Shown one piece after another: positions 29,504 through 38,948 of a DNA stretch of 64,000 nucleotides (position 1 is the stretch's first letter; the number at the start of each line of letters is the position of its first letter). Made by a program: the position numbers and the translations under genes. The stretch is from Psychrobacter immobilis (GTDB taxonomy: Bacteria; Pseudomonadota; Gammaproteobacteria; Pseudomonadales; Moraxellaceae). The notes beneath the pieces are model-generated. The model was given only the letters and a program-made list of their open reading frames with translations. It ran no database searches and was not told where the DNA came from. Where the stretch lies: the NCBI RefSeq assembly GCF_904846225.1, contig NZ_CAJGZJ010000013.1:1-64000 (forward strand), given 5' to 3'.

Positions 29504-29508
29504 ACTAA

Positions 29509-32500
29509 TTAACCATCCAATCCGTCTAGTGCGGCAAACATTGGCCCATATAATGGCAGCGCCAAAGTGGTTAACGACGCTGTCAAGGCCTTAAACGCAT
29601 CCTGATCACGTAATACGTATTGCCAAATGGCATGCTGTGAGCAAGTATCGTATACTGTATCTATGTGATAGCTAGGTCTCAACCAATCTGAGAAATCTGC
29701 TCGTTTTGGCCAGTAGCTGCCGCCCTCACCTTCTTCAGCTTTGCGACACTTATCAAGATAACTGAGCGCATACTCCGGCAATAACGTAATCGGTACTTGA
29801 CCCGCCAGCTTGGCAAAAACCGCCCATTTTATCAGCTCAATCAGCGCGTCTTCATATACGATCGGACTTAGCTTAAATGCGATGACATCTTTATATTTAT
29901 CTACTTGCGAGCTGGACTTATTAAAACGCCAAATGCTCACCCCATCATTTAATACCACTTGCTCGGCAGTGGTGCGGCGGGCCACTTGCCAATATAGATG
30001 GGACAACCAAAACTTGAGTAAATGCTTAGGACTGGCAGAATTGGGCAATATATTTAACCACTGCCTAGGTGATTGCTGAGTGTCGGCAACGCCTGATGCT
30101 GCTATTAACACTGGTACTGAGCCTTTTATCTTAATAATGTTAGGCAATAGGGCAAGCAGTGAGTCAGCGTTTTTATGAGTGTCTGCCTGACAGCTTGGCG
30201 CTTTATTAATACCATTCAGCACCGCTGCTAGTTCTATCTGAACAGGATGCTCGGTAGTGGGCGTTAGTAGCTGTAAGATGCTATCTTCTTCACCGTCATG
30301 GATCATATTGACCTGAACAGCATAATCAAAGCCATTGGCGATTAATTGCTCTTTGAATTCGAGACATTGCTGCTGGAGCTTTTGTTTTTGATTGGGTATC
30401 GTGGTTTGACGGGCGACACCTGCTGGTATGATGTTTTGATACATCAGAATTTGGCTGTTTGGCTCAGCTGTTTTGCCCATATTCTTGTCGGCGGCATCGG
30501 TAGCCATCTCATGAATCAAATGCGCTTTAATTTGATAGCTCGTCAGGCTGTCTAGGAACAGTGGCTCTTGATGCGCCATTGCTTGCTCTCCTTGCACCAC
30601 ATGCACTTTTTGAGTACGCAAAAAGGCTTTGGCAGGATGACGCACCTGATAGGCCAATACTCCTTCAACGTCTATCTCCCCAATGTTAAATACGGTATCA
30701 AACACGGTTTGGGTGAGCGCCTCAGTCACGTCGTTGGCATTACTGGTATCAGTAATACTATCTAGCGCTAACATATCGACCAATGCAGATAAGGTTTGAT
30801 TGTCTACTTGTTCCATCTGACCCAAACCTTGACCAAGTACCTGAGCGATTGATTCATATTGTGCGTTCGTGGGTAAATCAATCAGTGGTGAATGCTGACT
30901 GAATGTCCGATCTTTTAAGGTATTAAACACAGCTTGCCAAAGCGGCGCAGGCGGAAACTGTTTTTTCTGAGCCAACTTGGTTTTGCGCATGGCTGTATTC
31001 AAGATGGCGTCCAACTCATCAGTCATATTAGCAGGGCTGTCATTTTTAGTCTGGCTTTGCGTATCGTCAGCGGTATCGCTCTGATTGAGATTAAGGCCAG
31101 ACAGGTTAGTCCCTTGATCAGCAATAGCATTGTCTTCAATTTCAATTTCTGTTTCAAAAAGACTGTCATGAAAAGGCAATGCGGGATGTTCCGTCACCAG
31201 CCACTGCTTAATTAATTTTGGCAAATAGCGCTTGAGACTCTCGGTGGTTGAATCGATATTATCAGGCAAAGTCTCTAACGCCTCAAGCGAGTTCACCTGC
31301 CACTGCACCTCACCTTGTAAAAACTGTAGCAATTCACTCACTGGGTTGGCTGGCAGATGCTCATGAGTGTCAGTGAGACTTTGACCATTATAAAATATCC
31401 AGCAAGCACTGCGTGCGCACAACATCGCATCCAAAAATGCACCATTGTCATCATCTTCGCTGACTCTATCACCGCGACGCGATTTGGTGGCTTTGATCAA
31501 ATCATAGCGATTATCACGATCACGCCCAGGAAACTCAGAGATGTCCATATTGAGCATCACCACCAACTCAAAAGGCACGTTTCTTAATGCACCAAATCGA
31601 CCAAAGGTAATCACACCAGTCGGCTCAGCACTGACCTGCTGACTTTCAAGCTCGTCTTCGATACTGTCTAGCATAAAGCTTAACTTTAGCGGTAATTGCT
31701 CAACGCCCGCCAGTTTTTGTTCCACCTCAGTGTTGTCGCTCGTGTCATTAGCATACTGTCTATAATGGCGGTTGGCTCGCAAACTGGATTTAAAGCCGTT
31801 CATAGCATTATAGATGGCGCGCATCGTACGTGTTTGATCAACATCGCCAAAGTAGCGATGAATCACTTGTGTCTCAATCTGATCCAGCCAATCTTCCGCT
31901 TTCATCTTTTGCGTGTGATCATCGCGTCGCTCTACCAAACCCGTATAAATGCGGCAAAGCGCTTCCACAATCATGGCGTCATTGAGGCTCACTTGTGGCA
32001 GCGGCAAACTCATTTCGGGCATTGCAGTAGTAGGCCAATCGTCCTGATCTAGAGGATATAGACAATCGCTCAACTTCGCCTCTGGCATAACCAAACCCAA
32101 AGTCAATCTGTCTAGCGCTTGCGCAAAGCTAAAACGGTAATCATAGTCATTACTATCGAGCGTTTGCTTAAGATGCAACTCATCAAATCCACGGATAAAT
32201 CCTGCCTCTACCAACAAATCACAACCACGGCTCATTTGTTCGTGAGTCAACCCAAAACTTTCAAACAAGGGCGGCAGCATTAGCCAGTCCAATACCTCAG
32301 CTGCTTCAAAACGAGCATTATGGCTACCCAATAGTTTATAAAAGCCAATGATCGCTTCCCATAACTGACGAATATCAGCATCGACTACCCCAGTCACCTT
32401 TGCAGGCAGCGTCAAACCATCTTGACCTTTGCCACTAACGAAAATAGAGCCAATTAGTGCATGATGACGCTCAACGTCAGGCAACAAAACCACAATATCG

Positions 32501-34068
32501 GATATATGGCGTTTTTTCTCACCAAATTTGACAGGTTCATTTAGCCAGCGCCCAATCATAATACGCAGTACTTCAAGCTGACGCTGCAAACTATGACACG
32601 AATGAATGCTTAGGCTATTATCTTCAGAAGAGATTGCCCAAAAACGATCTTTTTCAAAGCGCTTATTTTCTAATACCTCGTCTTCGTACCACGGTGTCTC
32701 TTGATTCTCTTGATCAACGCCTGACGTTATTTGTTTATTGATTGCCTGAGAGACTTTTGCAGCAGTTGCTTGCTGGGTTGATTTTTCATCAAGCATCAAC
32801 ACATCGTTTTGCAAACGTCTTAATAAACTTGGAGTATTTTGTGCATTCTGAGCGCTGTTAGTATTGTCAATATCAGAGCCAATGTCATCGGTGTTGCCGT
32901 CAAAACTACGACCAGTCCCGTTATCAAAACCATCATCAAAATTATCTTGCCAATCTACCCACGCATCTTTATGTTGCTCATTACCCGACAAGTTGGCGAG
33001 CATGGCAAAAGTATCGCGCGATTGTTTGCCCAAACGCGACAACAAACTGTGACCATAATCCCGTAAAAATACGCTTTCAGGATTGATAATACGCTGGCGC
33101 TGTAGCCATGATTTATCAACAATATCCGCCCAAAATAACTTTGACGGATTATAGTGTAACAGCGTGATATCCATGTATTGCGACAAATTCTGCAAAAAGT
33201 CGAGCTCAGTCTGTGGCAACTGCTGAATGGTAAAAATACGCAGTACTCTGGGCAACTGAGCTTGCTCATTCGCTTTGTTGTCTTTTAACGCTGACCAAAA
33301 AATAGTTTCAAGCGCCACACGGTATTGATGAACATCGGCAAACAAATGCGACCACAAAAATCGTTGGGCAACTTCTAACTCAACATAATGCGCCACCAAC
33401 CACTCAGGCGTACCACGTGCATACTTATCAAAGCGCAGTGACAAGGCATCTTTATCTGCTATTAAATCACCCACATTGAGCGGCTTATTATGCGACCATA
33501 GCGCCAGCCAATCCTCACGGTGAGTCAAGTAACGGTTGAACACTCTCGCCAAATCACTTGCCAGCTGCCAAATGCGCGCATCTTGTTGTGCTTTATCTTG
33601 TCGCAAACTGTCTTGTCGTACATTGTCCTGCTGAACACCTTCTTCTTGCGGCTCATCAATCAAAGACGCCAGCAGCGGATTCACCGGATGTTTTTCATCT
33701 TTAACAATCGACTCTTGGTAGTAGGTCAAATACCCAAACAACCGCCACTGCATCACAGTCGGTGACAACACCGCCACTTCAGGGACATTTAAAGTGGTCG
33801 CTTCAGAATCTGTCTCTAACAAATAGGCATTATGGCGGCTTAACACATCCTGCATGAGCGTCCATTGATACTGACCCCAAAATTTGGTACGCACCAAAGT
33901 ACTAATCCCAGCGCGGCTGGCAATGGTTTTATCCAGCCAATCACCCAATACCATCGAGGGCACAATGACAATAAAAGGCTCAAAAACAGGCTGATTCTTT
34001 GACTGATATTGCACAAGAAGTTGATCAACAAGATTTTCGGTACGGTGCGACTGAACGATAGTAAACAT
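29509..34068 (-). CDS. recC: RecBCD exonuclease V gamma subunit RecC
   Basis: RecC recognises Chi and holds the RecBCD complex together. The N-terminus (FTIVQSHRTENLVDQLL...) and the segments VVLLPDVERHHALI near 525, FGRFGALRNVPFELVVMLNMD near 820 and FPGRDRDNRYDLI near 850 are those of RecC. The length of 1519 residues exceeds E. coli RecC (1122). An acidic Asp/Asn/Gly-rich insert is visible near 375-410 and a Gln/Asp-rich one near 150-165. It is first in the operon; recB follows after 205 bp containing a repeat element. Confidence 0.92.
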   Translation of the reverse strand: MFTIVQSHRTENLVDQLLVQYQSKNQPVFEPFIVIVPSMVLGDWLDKTIASRAGISTLVRTKFWGQYQWTLMQDVLSRHNAYLLETDSEATTLNVPEVAVLSPTVMQWRLFGYLTYYQESIVKDEKHPVNPLLASLIDEPQEEGVQQDNVRQDSLRQDKAQQDARIWQLASDLARVFNRYLTHREDWLALWSHNKPLNVGDLIADKDALSLRFDKYARGTPEWLVAHYVELEVAQRFLWSHLFADVHQYRVALETIFWSALKDNKANEQAQLPRVLRIFTIQQLPQTELDFLQNLSQYMDITLLHYNPSKLFWADIVDKSWLQRQRIINPESVFLRDYGHSLLSRLGKQSRDTFAMLANLSGNEQHKDAWVDWQDNFDDGFDNGTGRSFDGNTDDIGSDIDNTNSAQNAQNTPSLLRRLQNDVLMLDEKSTQQATAAKVSQAINKQITSGVDQENQETPWYEDEVLENKRFEKDRFWAISSEDNSLSIHSCHSLQRQLEVLRIMIGRWLNEPVKFGEKKRHISDIVVLLPDVERHHALIGSIFVSGKGQDGLTLPAKVTGVVDADIRQLWEAIIGFYKLLGSHNARFEAAEVLDWLMLPPLFESFGLTHEQMSRGCDLLVEAGFIRGFDELHLKQTLDSNDYDYRFSFAQALDRLTLGLVMPEAKLSDCLYPLDQDDWPTTAMPEMSLPLPQVSLNDAMIVEALCRIYTGLVERRDDHTQKMKAEDWLDQIETQVIHRYFGDVDQTRTMRAIYNAMNGFKSSLRANRHYRQYANDTSDNTEVEQKLAGVEQLPLKLSFMLDSIEDELESQQVSAEPTGVITFGRFGALRNVPFELVVMLNMDISEFPGRDRDNRYDLIKATKSRRGDRVSEDDDNGAFLDAMLCARSACWIFYNGQSLTDTHEHLPANPVSELLQFLQGEVQWQVNSLEALETLPDNIDSTTESLKRYLPKLIKQWLVTEHPALPFHDSLFETEIEIEDNAIADQGTNLSGLNLNQSDTADDTQSQTKNDSPANMTDELDAILNTAMRKTKLAQKKQFPPAPLWQAVFNTLKDRTFSQHSPLIDLPTNAQYESIAQVLGQGLGQMEQVDNQTLSALVDMLALDSITDTSNANDVTEALTQTVFDTVFNIGEIDVEGVLAYQVRHPAKAFLRTQKVHVVQGEQAMAHQEPLFLDSLTSYQIKAHLIHEMATDAADKNMGKTAEPNSQILMYQNIIPAGVARQTTIPNQKQKLQQQCLEFKEQLIANGFDYAVQVNMIHDGEEDSILQLLTPTTEHPVQIELAAVLNGINKAPSCQADTHKNADSLLALLPNIIKIKGSVPVLIAASGVADTQQSPRQWLNILPNSASPKHLLKFWLSHLYWQVARRTTAEQVVLNDGVSIWRFNKSSSQVDKYKDVIAFKLSPIVYEDALIELIKWAVFAKLAGQVPITLLPEYALSYLDKCRKAEEGEGGSYWPKRADFSDWLRPSYHIDTVYDTCSQHAIWQYVLRDQDAFKALTASLTTLALPLYGPMFAALDGLDG

Positions 34069-34424
34069 AGAGGATAATCTGATTAGAGAATAAAATAATA
34101 AGGCTGGTGAATACAGCTGACCGTCGCTAAAAATCCCTATCTAGAGACTCAACGGTAAATATTGGTATTGAACATGGATCAATGGTGCGGTAAACGATAC
34201 TCATCAATTCATATTTGGCAGTCGTTACTGCACGATATTTCTGCTAGCATGATGACCGTAAAAAAACAATCATAGTGGCAATTCATAAGAAATATCTCAC
34301 ATGGTTGGTATTCGTGAGTTTTGCTGATTAGTGTGCCATTGTTCGTGGCTATTTACCAGTTCATAAAACAATGTCAAAAAAATGTGCGACAACGGATGTC
34401 GTTAAGTATTGAAAGGAATTTTTA
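34069..34424. other. intergenic region upstream of recC
   Basis: This 356-bp gap separates recC (minus) from a small gene (plus) and must hold both promoters. I see no clear -10/-35 pair, strong hairpin or mobile-element end in it. GAAAGGA at 34411 is the ribosome site for the next gene. Confidence 0.5.
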
Positions 34425-34715
34425 GTGACAAGACAATCTCATAATATACCCCTACGTCCTATTGATGCTCTCTTTATACACCCTGAACGGCGTATCTATG
34501 TTGTCTATTATCGTGGAGCATTATGGCAATTGCCTCGCATGAAAATTGATGAAGCATCGTGGCAACGCAGGCGACCTTATTTGGGTTCGACAGAAACGCT
34601 TTATCTGAGCCGCCGCCAATCTATCGATGATCCTATATTGGCAAAAATGCTACGAACATTGAACTTGCCGATGTCTGTACGCGGCATCACACTAGCACGC
34701 TTTGAGGCATGGTGA
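34425..34715 (+). CDS. small basic protein of unknown function
   Basis: A 96-residue basic protein starting at GTG 34425, supported by GAAAGGA 8 bases before it. I do not recognise the family. The central part (RRIYVVYYRGALWQLPRMKID) looks like a small beta-sheet, and Arg is frequent in the rest (WQRRRPY, LSRRQS). The next gene begins 3 bp after its stop, so the two are probably translated together. Confidence 0.65.
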   Translation: MTRQSHNIPLRPIDALFIHPERRIYVVYYRGALWQLPRMKIDEASWQRRRPYLGSTETLYLSRRQSIDDPILAKMLRTLNLPMSVRGITLARFEAW

Positions 34716-34718
34716 TCA

Positions 34719-34973
34719 ATGCATGGCTTGGAATGGCTAAAACATGAACTAGAAGCCGGTCAATCACCGTTAGCCGTGCATCAAGCGACAACATCTATAA
34801 AAGCCATTGACAATTCACCTAATTCCACTTCAAACTACCTACCGACTCGACCTAATGACGATAATCATCATATTGGTGATAAAAAAGGTGGTCAGGTAAC
34901 TACATCGCCTGCAAGCAAAGATATTTTTGCAGAGATGCTTGCAGATTTGACAAATGAAGTGCTAAATCCGTAG
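34719..34973 (+). CDS. small polar protein of unknown function
   Basis: An 84-residue protein starting 3 bp after the previous stop. The N-terminal 20 residues (MHGLEWLKHELEAGQSPLAV) could form a helix; the remainder is low-complexity Asn/Asp/Thr/Ser and likely disordered, with a final helix (DIFAEMLADLTNEVL). There is no recognisable domain. Coupling with the upstream gene is the main reason to believe it is real. Confidence 0.5.
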   Translation: MHGLEWLKHELEAGQSPLAVHQATTSIKAIDNSPNSTSNYLPTRPNDDNHHIGDKKGGQVTTSPASKDIFAEMLADLTNEVLNP

Positions 34974-35051
34974 TTTTACACCAAACCATATCTCACATGT
35001 ATTGTCTTATATGAATTTCAAACCAAACTAATAAAAGAAGATCGGTTATAT

Positions 35052-35843
35052 ATGAAAGATTACAAGCTGCTGCTAGCTGGATTTATTTTACTGCTGCTGA
35101 TATTCTTCATCGCTGTCTTTACTTGGTTATGGGTTAATAATCGTAAAAATATGGATCCACTACCTATCATGGCAAACGAAAACGAACCGACAGCCATGAT
35201 CGAGGATGATGAAAACACCCCATCCAACGTTACGTTACATATACAAGCTGAGGATAACTTACAAGCGCCTTTAGACGATATCATCGTTAATTTTGAACCT
35301 CGTTATCCTCAAATAAAAGTAGTGGCTAACTATGTACCTTCTAACAAAATTTTAATATTATCTAAGACCAACTCTAGTCGTGGCGAGCAATCGGATTTTG
35401 TTGTCGGTACAGATATGATTATTGCTAATGACAGCCTGTCTAAAGAACGACTTGCACCATTACAAGCACATATAAAAACCGCTCAAGATAAGATGAATCA
35501 AAACAAAGCAAATATCAGTAACGCTGATGAAGAAAACAATGATACTGCTGATAATGATATTGCGGATACAGGCAATACAGAGACACGGACACTAAGCTCT
35601 TATAATTATGCGGTGAGAAACAATCAAACGCTCGAAGGCGTTATTCTAACCAACAACACTGCCGCTATTAATTTCCGCAATTTTTTGCTATCAAGTGTGG
35701 GACAAGACATATTAAAAAAATACGATTATCACAGTATTGAAGGTTATAAAAATAGTGTAGATGATTTGTTTAATCCAAGCTCGCAGTCAAAAAAAGCATC
35801 AGAAGACACTTCAGTCTCTAAAGCACTTAGCAATGGTAAATAA
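35052..35843 (+). CDS. membrane-anchored, reduced ModA-like protein
   Basis: A 263-residue protein with one N-terminal membrane helix (about residues 7-27) and a periplasmic part. VTLHIQAEDNLQAPLDDI...FEPRYPQIKVV near 59-88 resembles the first strand-helix of ModA-type binding proteins, and AAINFRNFLLSSVGQDILKKY near 208-228 resembles their C-terminal helix. About 100 middle residues of that fold are missing, replaced by an Asn/Asp/Glu-rich linker near 150-180. It probably no longer binds oxyanion in the standard way. No permease gene is nearby. Confidence 0.6.
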   Translation: MKDYKLLLAGFILLLLIFFIAVFTWLWVNNRKNMDPLPIMANENEPTAMIEDDENTPSNVTLHIQAEDNLQAPLDDIIVNFEPRYPQIKVVANYVPSNKILILSKTNSSRGEQSDFVVGTDMIIANDSLSKERLAPLQAHIKTAQDKMNQNKANISNADEENNDTADNDIADTGNTETRTLSSYNYAVRNNQTLEGVILTNNTAAINFRNFLLSSVGQDILKKYDYHSIEGYKNSVDDLFNPSSQSKKASEDTSVSKALSNGK

Positions 35844-35916
35844 TGATAAAGTATCACTATTTATCGCTTGTTGATTGCTTTTATGGTCAGTTTTTCTTAC
35901 AATGTCACTCCTTAAT

Positions 35917-35992
35917 GCGCCTATAGCTCAACAGGATAGAGCAGTTGCCTCCTAAGCGATCGATCCGAGTTCGAGTCTTGGTGGGCGCACCA
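35917..35992 (+). tRNA. tRNA-Arg (anticodon CCT)
   Basis: A 76-nt cloverleaf with encoded CCA. The acceptor GCGCCTA pairs with TGGGCGC; the D-stem is GCTC/GAGC; the anticodon loop CTCCTAA gives anticodon CCT, reading AGG; the T-arm is CCGAG-TTCGAGT-CTTGG. Some wobble pairs occur in the anticodon stem (GTTGC/GCGAT). Its 3' end serves as the attachment site of the following hipBA island. Confidence 0.92.
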
Positions 35993-36022
35993 GTTAATAT
36001 ATTCTTAGTTTATTTTAAAGCC
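35985..36022 (+). repeat. left attachment repeat of the hipBA island
   Basis: Thirty-eight bases, from GCGCACCA at the tRNA 3' end through ATTTTAAAGCC, recur exactly at 38794-38831. Similarity is looser before the repeat (GGTGGG versus GGTGTG) and after it (terminator and an AACGGTATT/ACCGCCAAATA stretch). This is what integration of a tRNA-targeting element leaves behind. Confidence 0.85.
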
Positions 36023-36054
36023 CCGTAGCCCTTTGGTTATGGGGTTTTTTATTG
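36021..36054 (+). terminator. tRNA terminator
   Basis: CCCCGTAGCC pairs with GGTTATGGGG, with two G-T pairs, followed by TTTTTTATT. It should end the tRNA-Arg transcript. A diverged copy (CCTCACAACC / GGTTGTGGGG) follows the right repeat at 38830. Confidence 0.75.
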
Positions 36055-36249
36055 TTTAGACGTTTTTAGTTGTCTTTAGTTGTCTTTATCTATACGTTAA
36101 ATGACGGTATTATTGACGGTATTCGCCGATACCGCCAAATAGGATACCGTCAAAATGGCTAAAATTATCAAACCGCTAATTGTAGTGGCATAATTAATTT
36201 GTACCCTTGGCTGTTAGCTTATTACTCACCAATATTTTAATAGTTGACT

Positions 36250-36660
36250 TTTCATACAGTAGAATGTGCTTTGCTAATCGCTCCTCATTGTAGTATAGCT
36301 CGATGTATCTAATAATATCGTTGATGGCTGCAAATCTGGTTTTTTAATCCTGATGATATACGAGCTCATTCTTCAATACGCCCCAGACACTCTCTATTGG
36401 TGCGCTGTCATGGACCAGCTTGTTATGGTCGGAGTCAGTGGTCACTTTAAAGCGTTTGTGACGATAGCATTTGATGCCTCATGCCATGTTCTTCTTTAAT
36501 ACGTCTCACCATGTATATGCTAATATTATGGCCTTGCTGACTTAGGTGAGCATATAGACGCTCAATGCCATAACGCTCACAAGTTTCACTGTGTGCCGTT
36601 TTAACTAGTAGCTCAGACTGGTTGCGATATATCTGCTGGTTATCTTTAATAAAGGCGTAC
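36250..36660 (-). pseudogene. IS3-family transposase OrfB remnant
   Basis: Translation of the minus strand gives three out-of-frame pieces of an IS3/IS150-type OrfB: SETCERYGIERLYAHLSQQ with YMVRRIKEEHGM, then YRHKRFKVTTDSDHNKLV, then ESVWGVLKNELVYHQD and INDIIRYIELYYNEERLAKH. Most of the DDE catalytic core between the second and third pieces is missing and there are frameshifts, so it is dead. No inverted ends were found. It fills most of the 1.1-kb gap between the tRNA and hipB; about 36700-37140 shows nothing further except the hipB upstream region. Confidence 0.8.
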
Positions 36661-37144
36661 TTTACTAGCTGTCACTGCAGTGCATTCCACTAGTCGCGTA
36701 CTAAATAAACCTTCTTAGGTAACAATGGCATCACTTTTATAGTAAATAATAGATCAATAGTACATGAGATATTTGAGATACTAAAACCTTCAGAACCCTT
36801 TAAGCCAGGTTATATAAGATGTATAGCTTTCTCAGACCTTTATTATTCTTAGGTAATGTTATTAACATTGGGGTTTGTTTAGGAATAATAGCATTGGCAT
36901 TTACGCACATACAAATGCTGATAATACTAACCGTTAAAAGGCTTAAAATGTAACCAGTTATATCTGTTCTCAAAACACTTGCATATATAGGTTCACCATT
37001 TTTATGGTGAAAGAACTTTGTATAGAGCAGTTATTGATTAAAAATATTTTTTGTTAATTATTTATTTCAGAAAAATAATTATTCATATTTGAATTACTAA
37101 ATGTTAATATGACGACTTAAAACTCTTATATGACTTATTAAAGT

Positions 37145-37456
37145 ATGAACATGAGGTTTGATTTTTATACGCCAAGTGAGATTGCCAATATTTTAGGTCA
37201 ACGCTTAAAAACGCAGCGGTTATCATTGAATCTCACCCAAGCGGCTTTAGCAGAAAGGTCTGGGATCGGCATCAGTACTGTGGCTCGCATTGAATCAGGT
37301 CAAGGCGGTACACTAGATAATATAATCAGGCTTGCTATAACCCTTGGTATGGTCAATCATTTTGCTGCATTGTTTGATGTAGCACCTACCAGCATAGAAG
37401 ATGTTATCGCTAAGCAAAATCCACGCCTGCGTGCCTCAAACAAAAGCGGTGAGTAA
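37145..37456 (+). CDS. hipB: HipB-like XRE antitoxin
   Basis: A 103-residue DNA-binding antitoxin with an XRE helix-turn-helix at about 29-51 (LTQAALAERSGIGISTVARI) and a HipB-type FYTPSEIANILGQRLKTQR lead-in. HipB binds HipA and represses the operon. It is immediately followed by hipA. The coding start ATG 37145 matches the start of a broken second copy at 57259, which also shares about 80 bp of upstream DNA. Confidence 0.85.
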   Translation: MNMRFDFYTPSEIANILGQRLKTQRLSLNLTQAALAERSGIGISTVARIESGQGGTLDNIIRLAITLGMVNHFAALFDVAPTSIEDVIAKQNPRLRASNKSGE

Positions 37457-37460
37457 GTCT

Positions 37461-38717
37461 ATGTATCAACCGATATCAATTGTTAACGTTTACTATCAAG
37501 GATTTGGCGCAAAGCGTCTTATTGGTAAATTAACAATGGATGGACGACGCCCTACCTTTGGCTATGATGCAGCGTGGCTGGCTGATGGACTGGAGCTGTC
37601 ACCCATTGAGATGCCATTACGAGCAGCACCGTATTATGGTACTCATGCGTCGAGCCATTACTTATGCGGATTATTATTAGACAGCTTACCCGATGGTTGG
37701 GGAATGCTACTAATGGATAGGTTTTTTCGCAAATTTATGGACAGCTCTGCACAACAAGTGAGTGTTTTGGATCGTTTGGCTTATATTGGTGATTCTGCAA
37801 TGGGCGCGCTTAGCTTTGAGCCTGAGCATGACTTATCTGACACTATTGATATAGGTGAGCTGACTTTAGCCAAACTGGCGGCTGCCAATCAATCGATTTT
37901 ATCAGGTCAAGATAGTGATATATTAACTGAGCTTATCGTCATCGGTGGCTCACCACAAGGTGCAAGGCCAAAAGCACTTGTCCTATATGATGAAGCAACC
38001 GAGTTTATTGCTACAGACTTAACAAGCGAACAGCTATCCGCAACGCCGTGGCTGATTAAGTTCCCTGCCCAATCTGAGCATAAAAGCGTTTGTCTATTAG
38101 AGTCACTTTATGCTGATATGGCTAAGCAAGCAGGCCTAAACATGCCTGCGCATCATTATTTTGATATCGGTGAAAAACATGCTGCTTTTGGGGTTGAGCG
38201 TTTTGACCGCATGGGCAATCAACGCGTTCATACTCATACACTGGCGGGTTTGTTAGATATTGACTTTCGAATTCCTTCAATAGATTATTTGCAGTATTTG
38301 CGCTGCGTACGTATGTTGACCCAATCACAAGTTGCCGTAGAGGTAGCCTTTAGACATGCGGTATTTAATGTCATCTTTAATAATAAAGACGATCATAGCA
38401 AGAATTTATCTTTTATGATGGACGAAACTGGCAGATGGTCGTTATCGCCCGTCTATGATGTTGCCTACAATTCAGGTATGAATGGTTACCATCAAATGGA
38501 TGTGGCGGGTGAAGCTCGACATCCTACTGCCCTGCACCTACTCAAACTTGCTAAACTTGCTGACATTAAGCAAAATAAAGCACAGGCTATTATTGAACAA
38601 GTAACATCAGTGGCCAAAGACTTTCTGACAATGATTAACGACTATGATATTGAGAAAAATTTATCAGAACAGGTCATTCATGATATAAAATCTAATATCG
38701 ATCGGATGGCAAGTTGA
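37461..38717 (+). CDS. hipA: HipA-type serine/threonine kinase toxin
   Basis: HipA kinases phosphorylate glutamyl-tRNA synthetase or related targets and cause growth arrest. The 418-residue protein has the HipA N-terminal domain, GGSPQGARPKALV near 172-184 (glycine-rich loop), FGVERFDR near 250, the catalytic NNKDDHSKN near 308-316 and SPVYDVAYN near 331, equivalent to the Mg-binding Asp motif. The start is ATG 37461, with GTG 37449 as an alternative overlapping hipB. It lies inside the tRNA-Arg island. Confidence 0.88.
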   Translation: MYQPISIVNVYYQGFGAKRLIGKLTMDGRRPTFGYDAAWLADGLELSPIEMPLRAAPYYGTHASSHYLCGLLLDSLPDGWGMLLMDRFFRKFMDSSAQQVSVLDRLAYIGDSAMGALSFEPEHDLSDTIDIGELTLAKLAAANQSILSGQDSDILTELIVIGGSPQGARPKALVLYDEATEFIATDLTSEQLSATPWLIKFPAQSEHKSVCLLESLYADMAKQAGLNMPAHHYFDIGEKHAAFGVERFDRMGNQRVHTHTLAGLLDIDFRIPSIDYLQYLRCVRMLTQSQVAVEVAFRHAVFNVIFNNKDDHSKNLSFMMDETGRWSLSPVYDVAYNSGMNGYHQMDVAGEARHPTALHLLKLAKLADIKQNKAQAIIEQVTSVAKDFLTMINDYDIEKNLSEQVIHDIKSNIDRMAS

Positions 38718-38793
38718 TAGTGCTATACAAGTTGTGAAATTTGTTGTTAAAAATAATATATAAACCACTAAAACCCTTGTCGTTGCGTGGTGT

Positions 38794-38831
38794 GCGCACC
38801 AGTTAATATATTCTTAGTTTATTTTAAAGCC
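38794..38831 (+). repeat. right attachment repeat of the hipBA island
   Basis: Exact copy of the 38 bases at 35985-36022, including the GCGCACCA of the tRNA 3' end, followed by a diverged copy of the tRNA terminator. It marks the outer end of a 2.8-kb insertion containing hipBA and the IS3 remnant. Confidence 0.85.
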
Positions 38832-38948
38832 TCACAACCTTTTGGTTGTGGGGCTTTTTATTGTTTAATATATAGGTGTAATCGATTAGTAACGGTATTC
38901 AACGATTACCGCCAAATACTCAATATCCAATAAAGTTACACGCCGCTC

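Noticed and set aside
22487..34068. Reading AATAGCCTAAG as the Chi site of this organism
   Set aside because: Chi sites are spread through the genome, whereas here all copies fall in one operon; kept only as an unexplained repeat.
38789..38831. Second tRNA gene
   Set aside because: Only the 3' end of the tRNA is repeated; no D-arm or anticodon arm precedes it.
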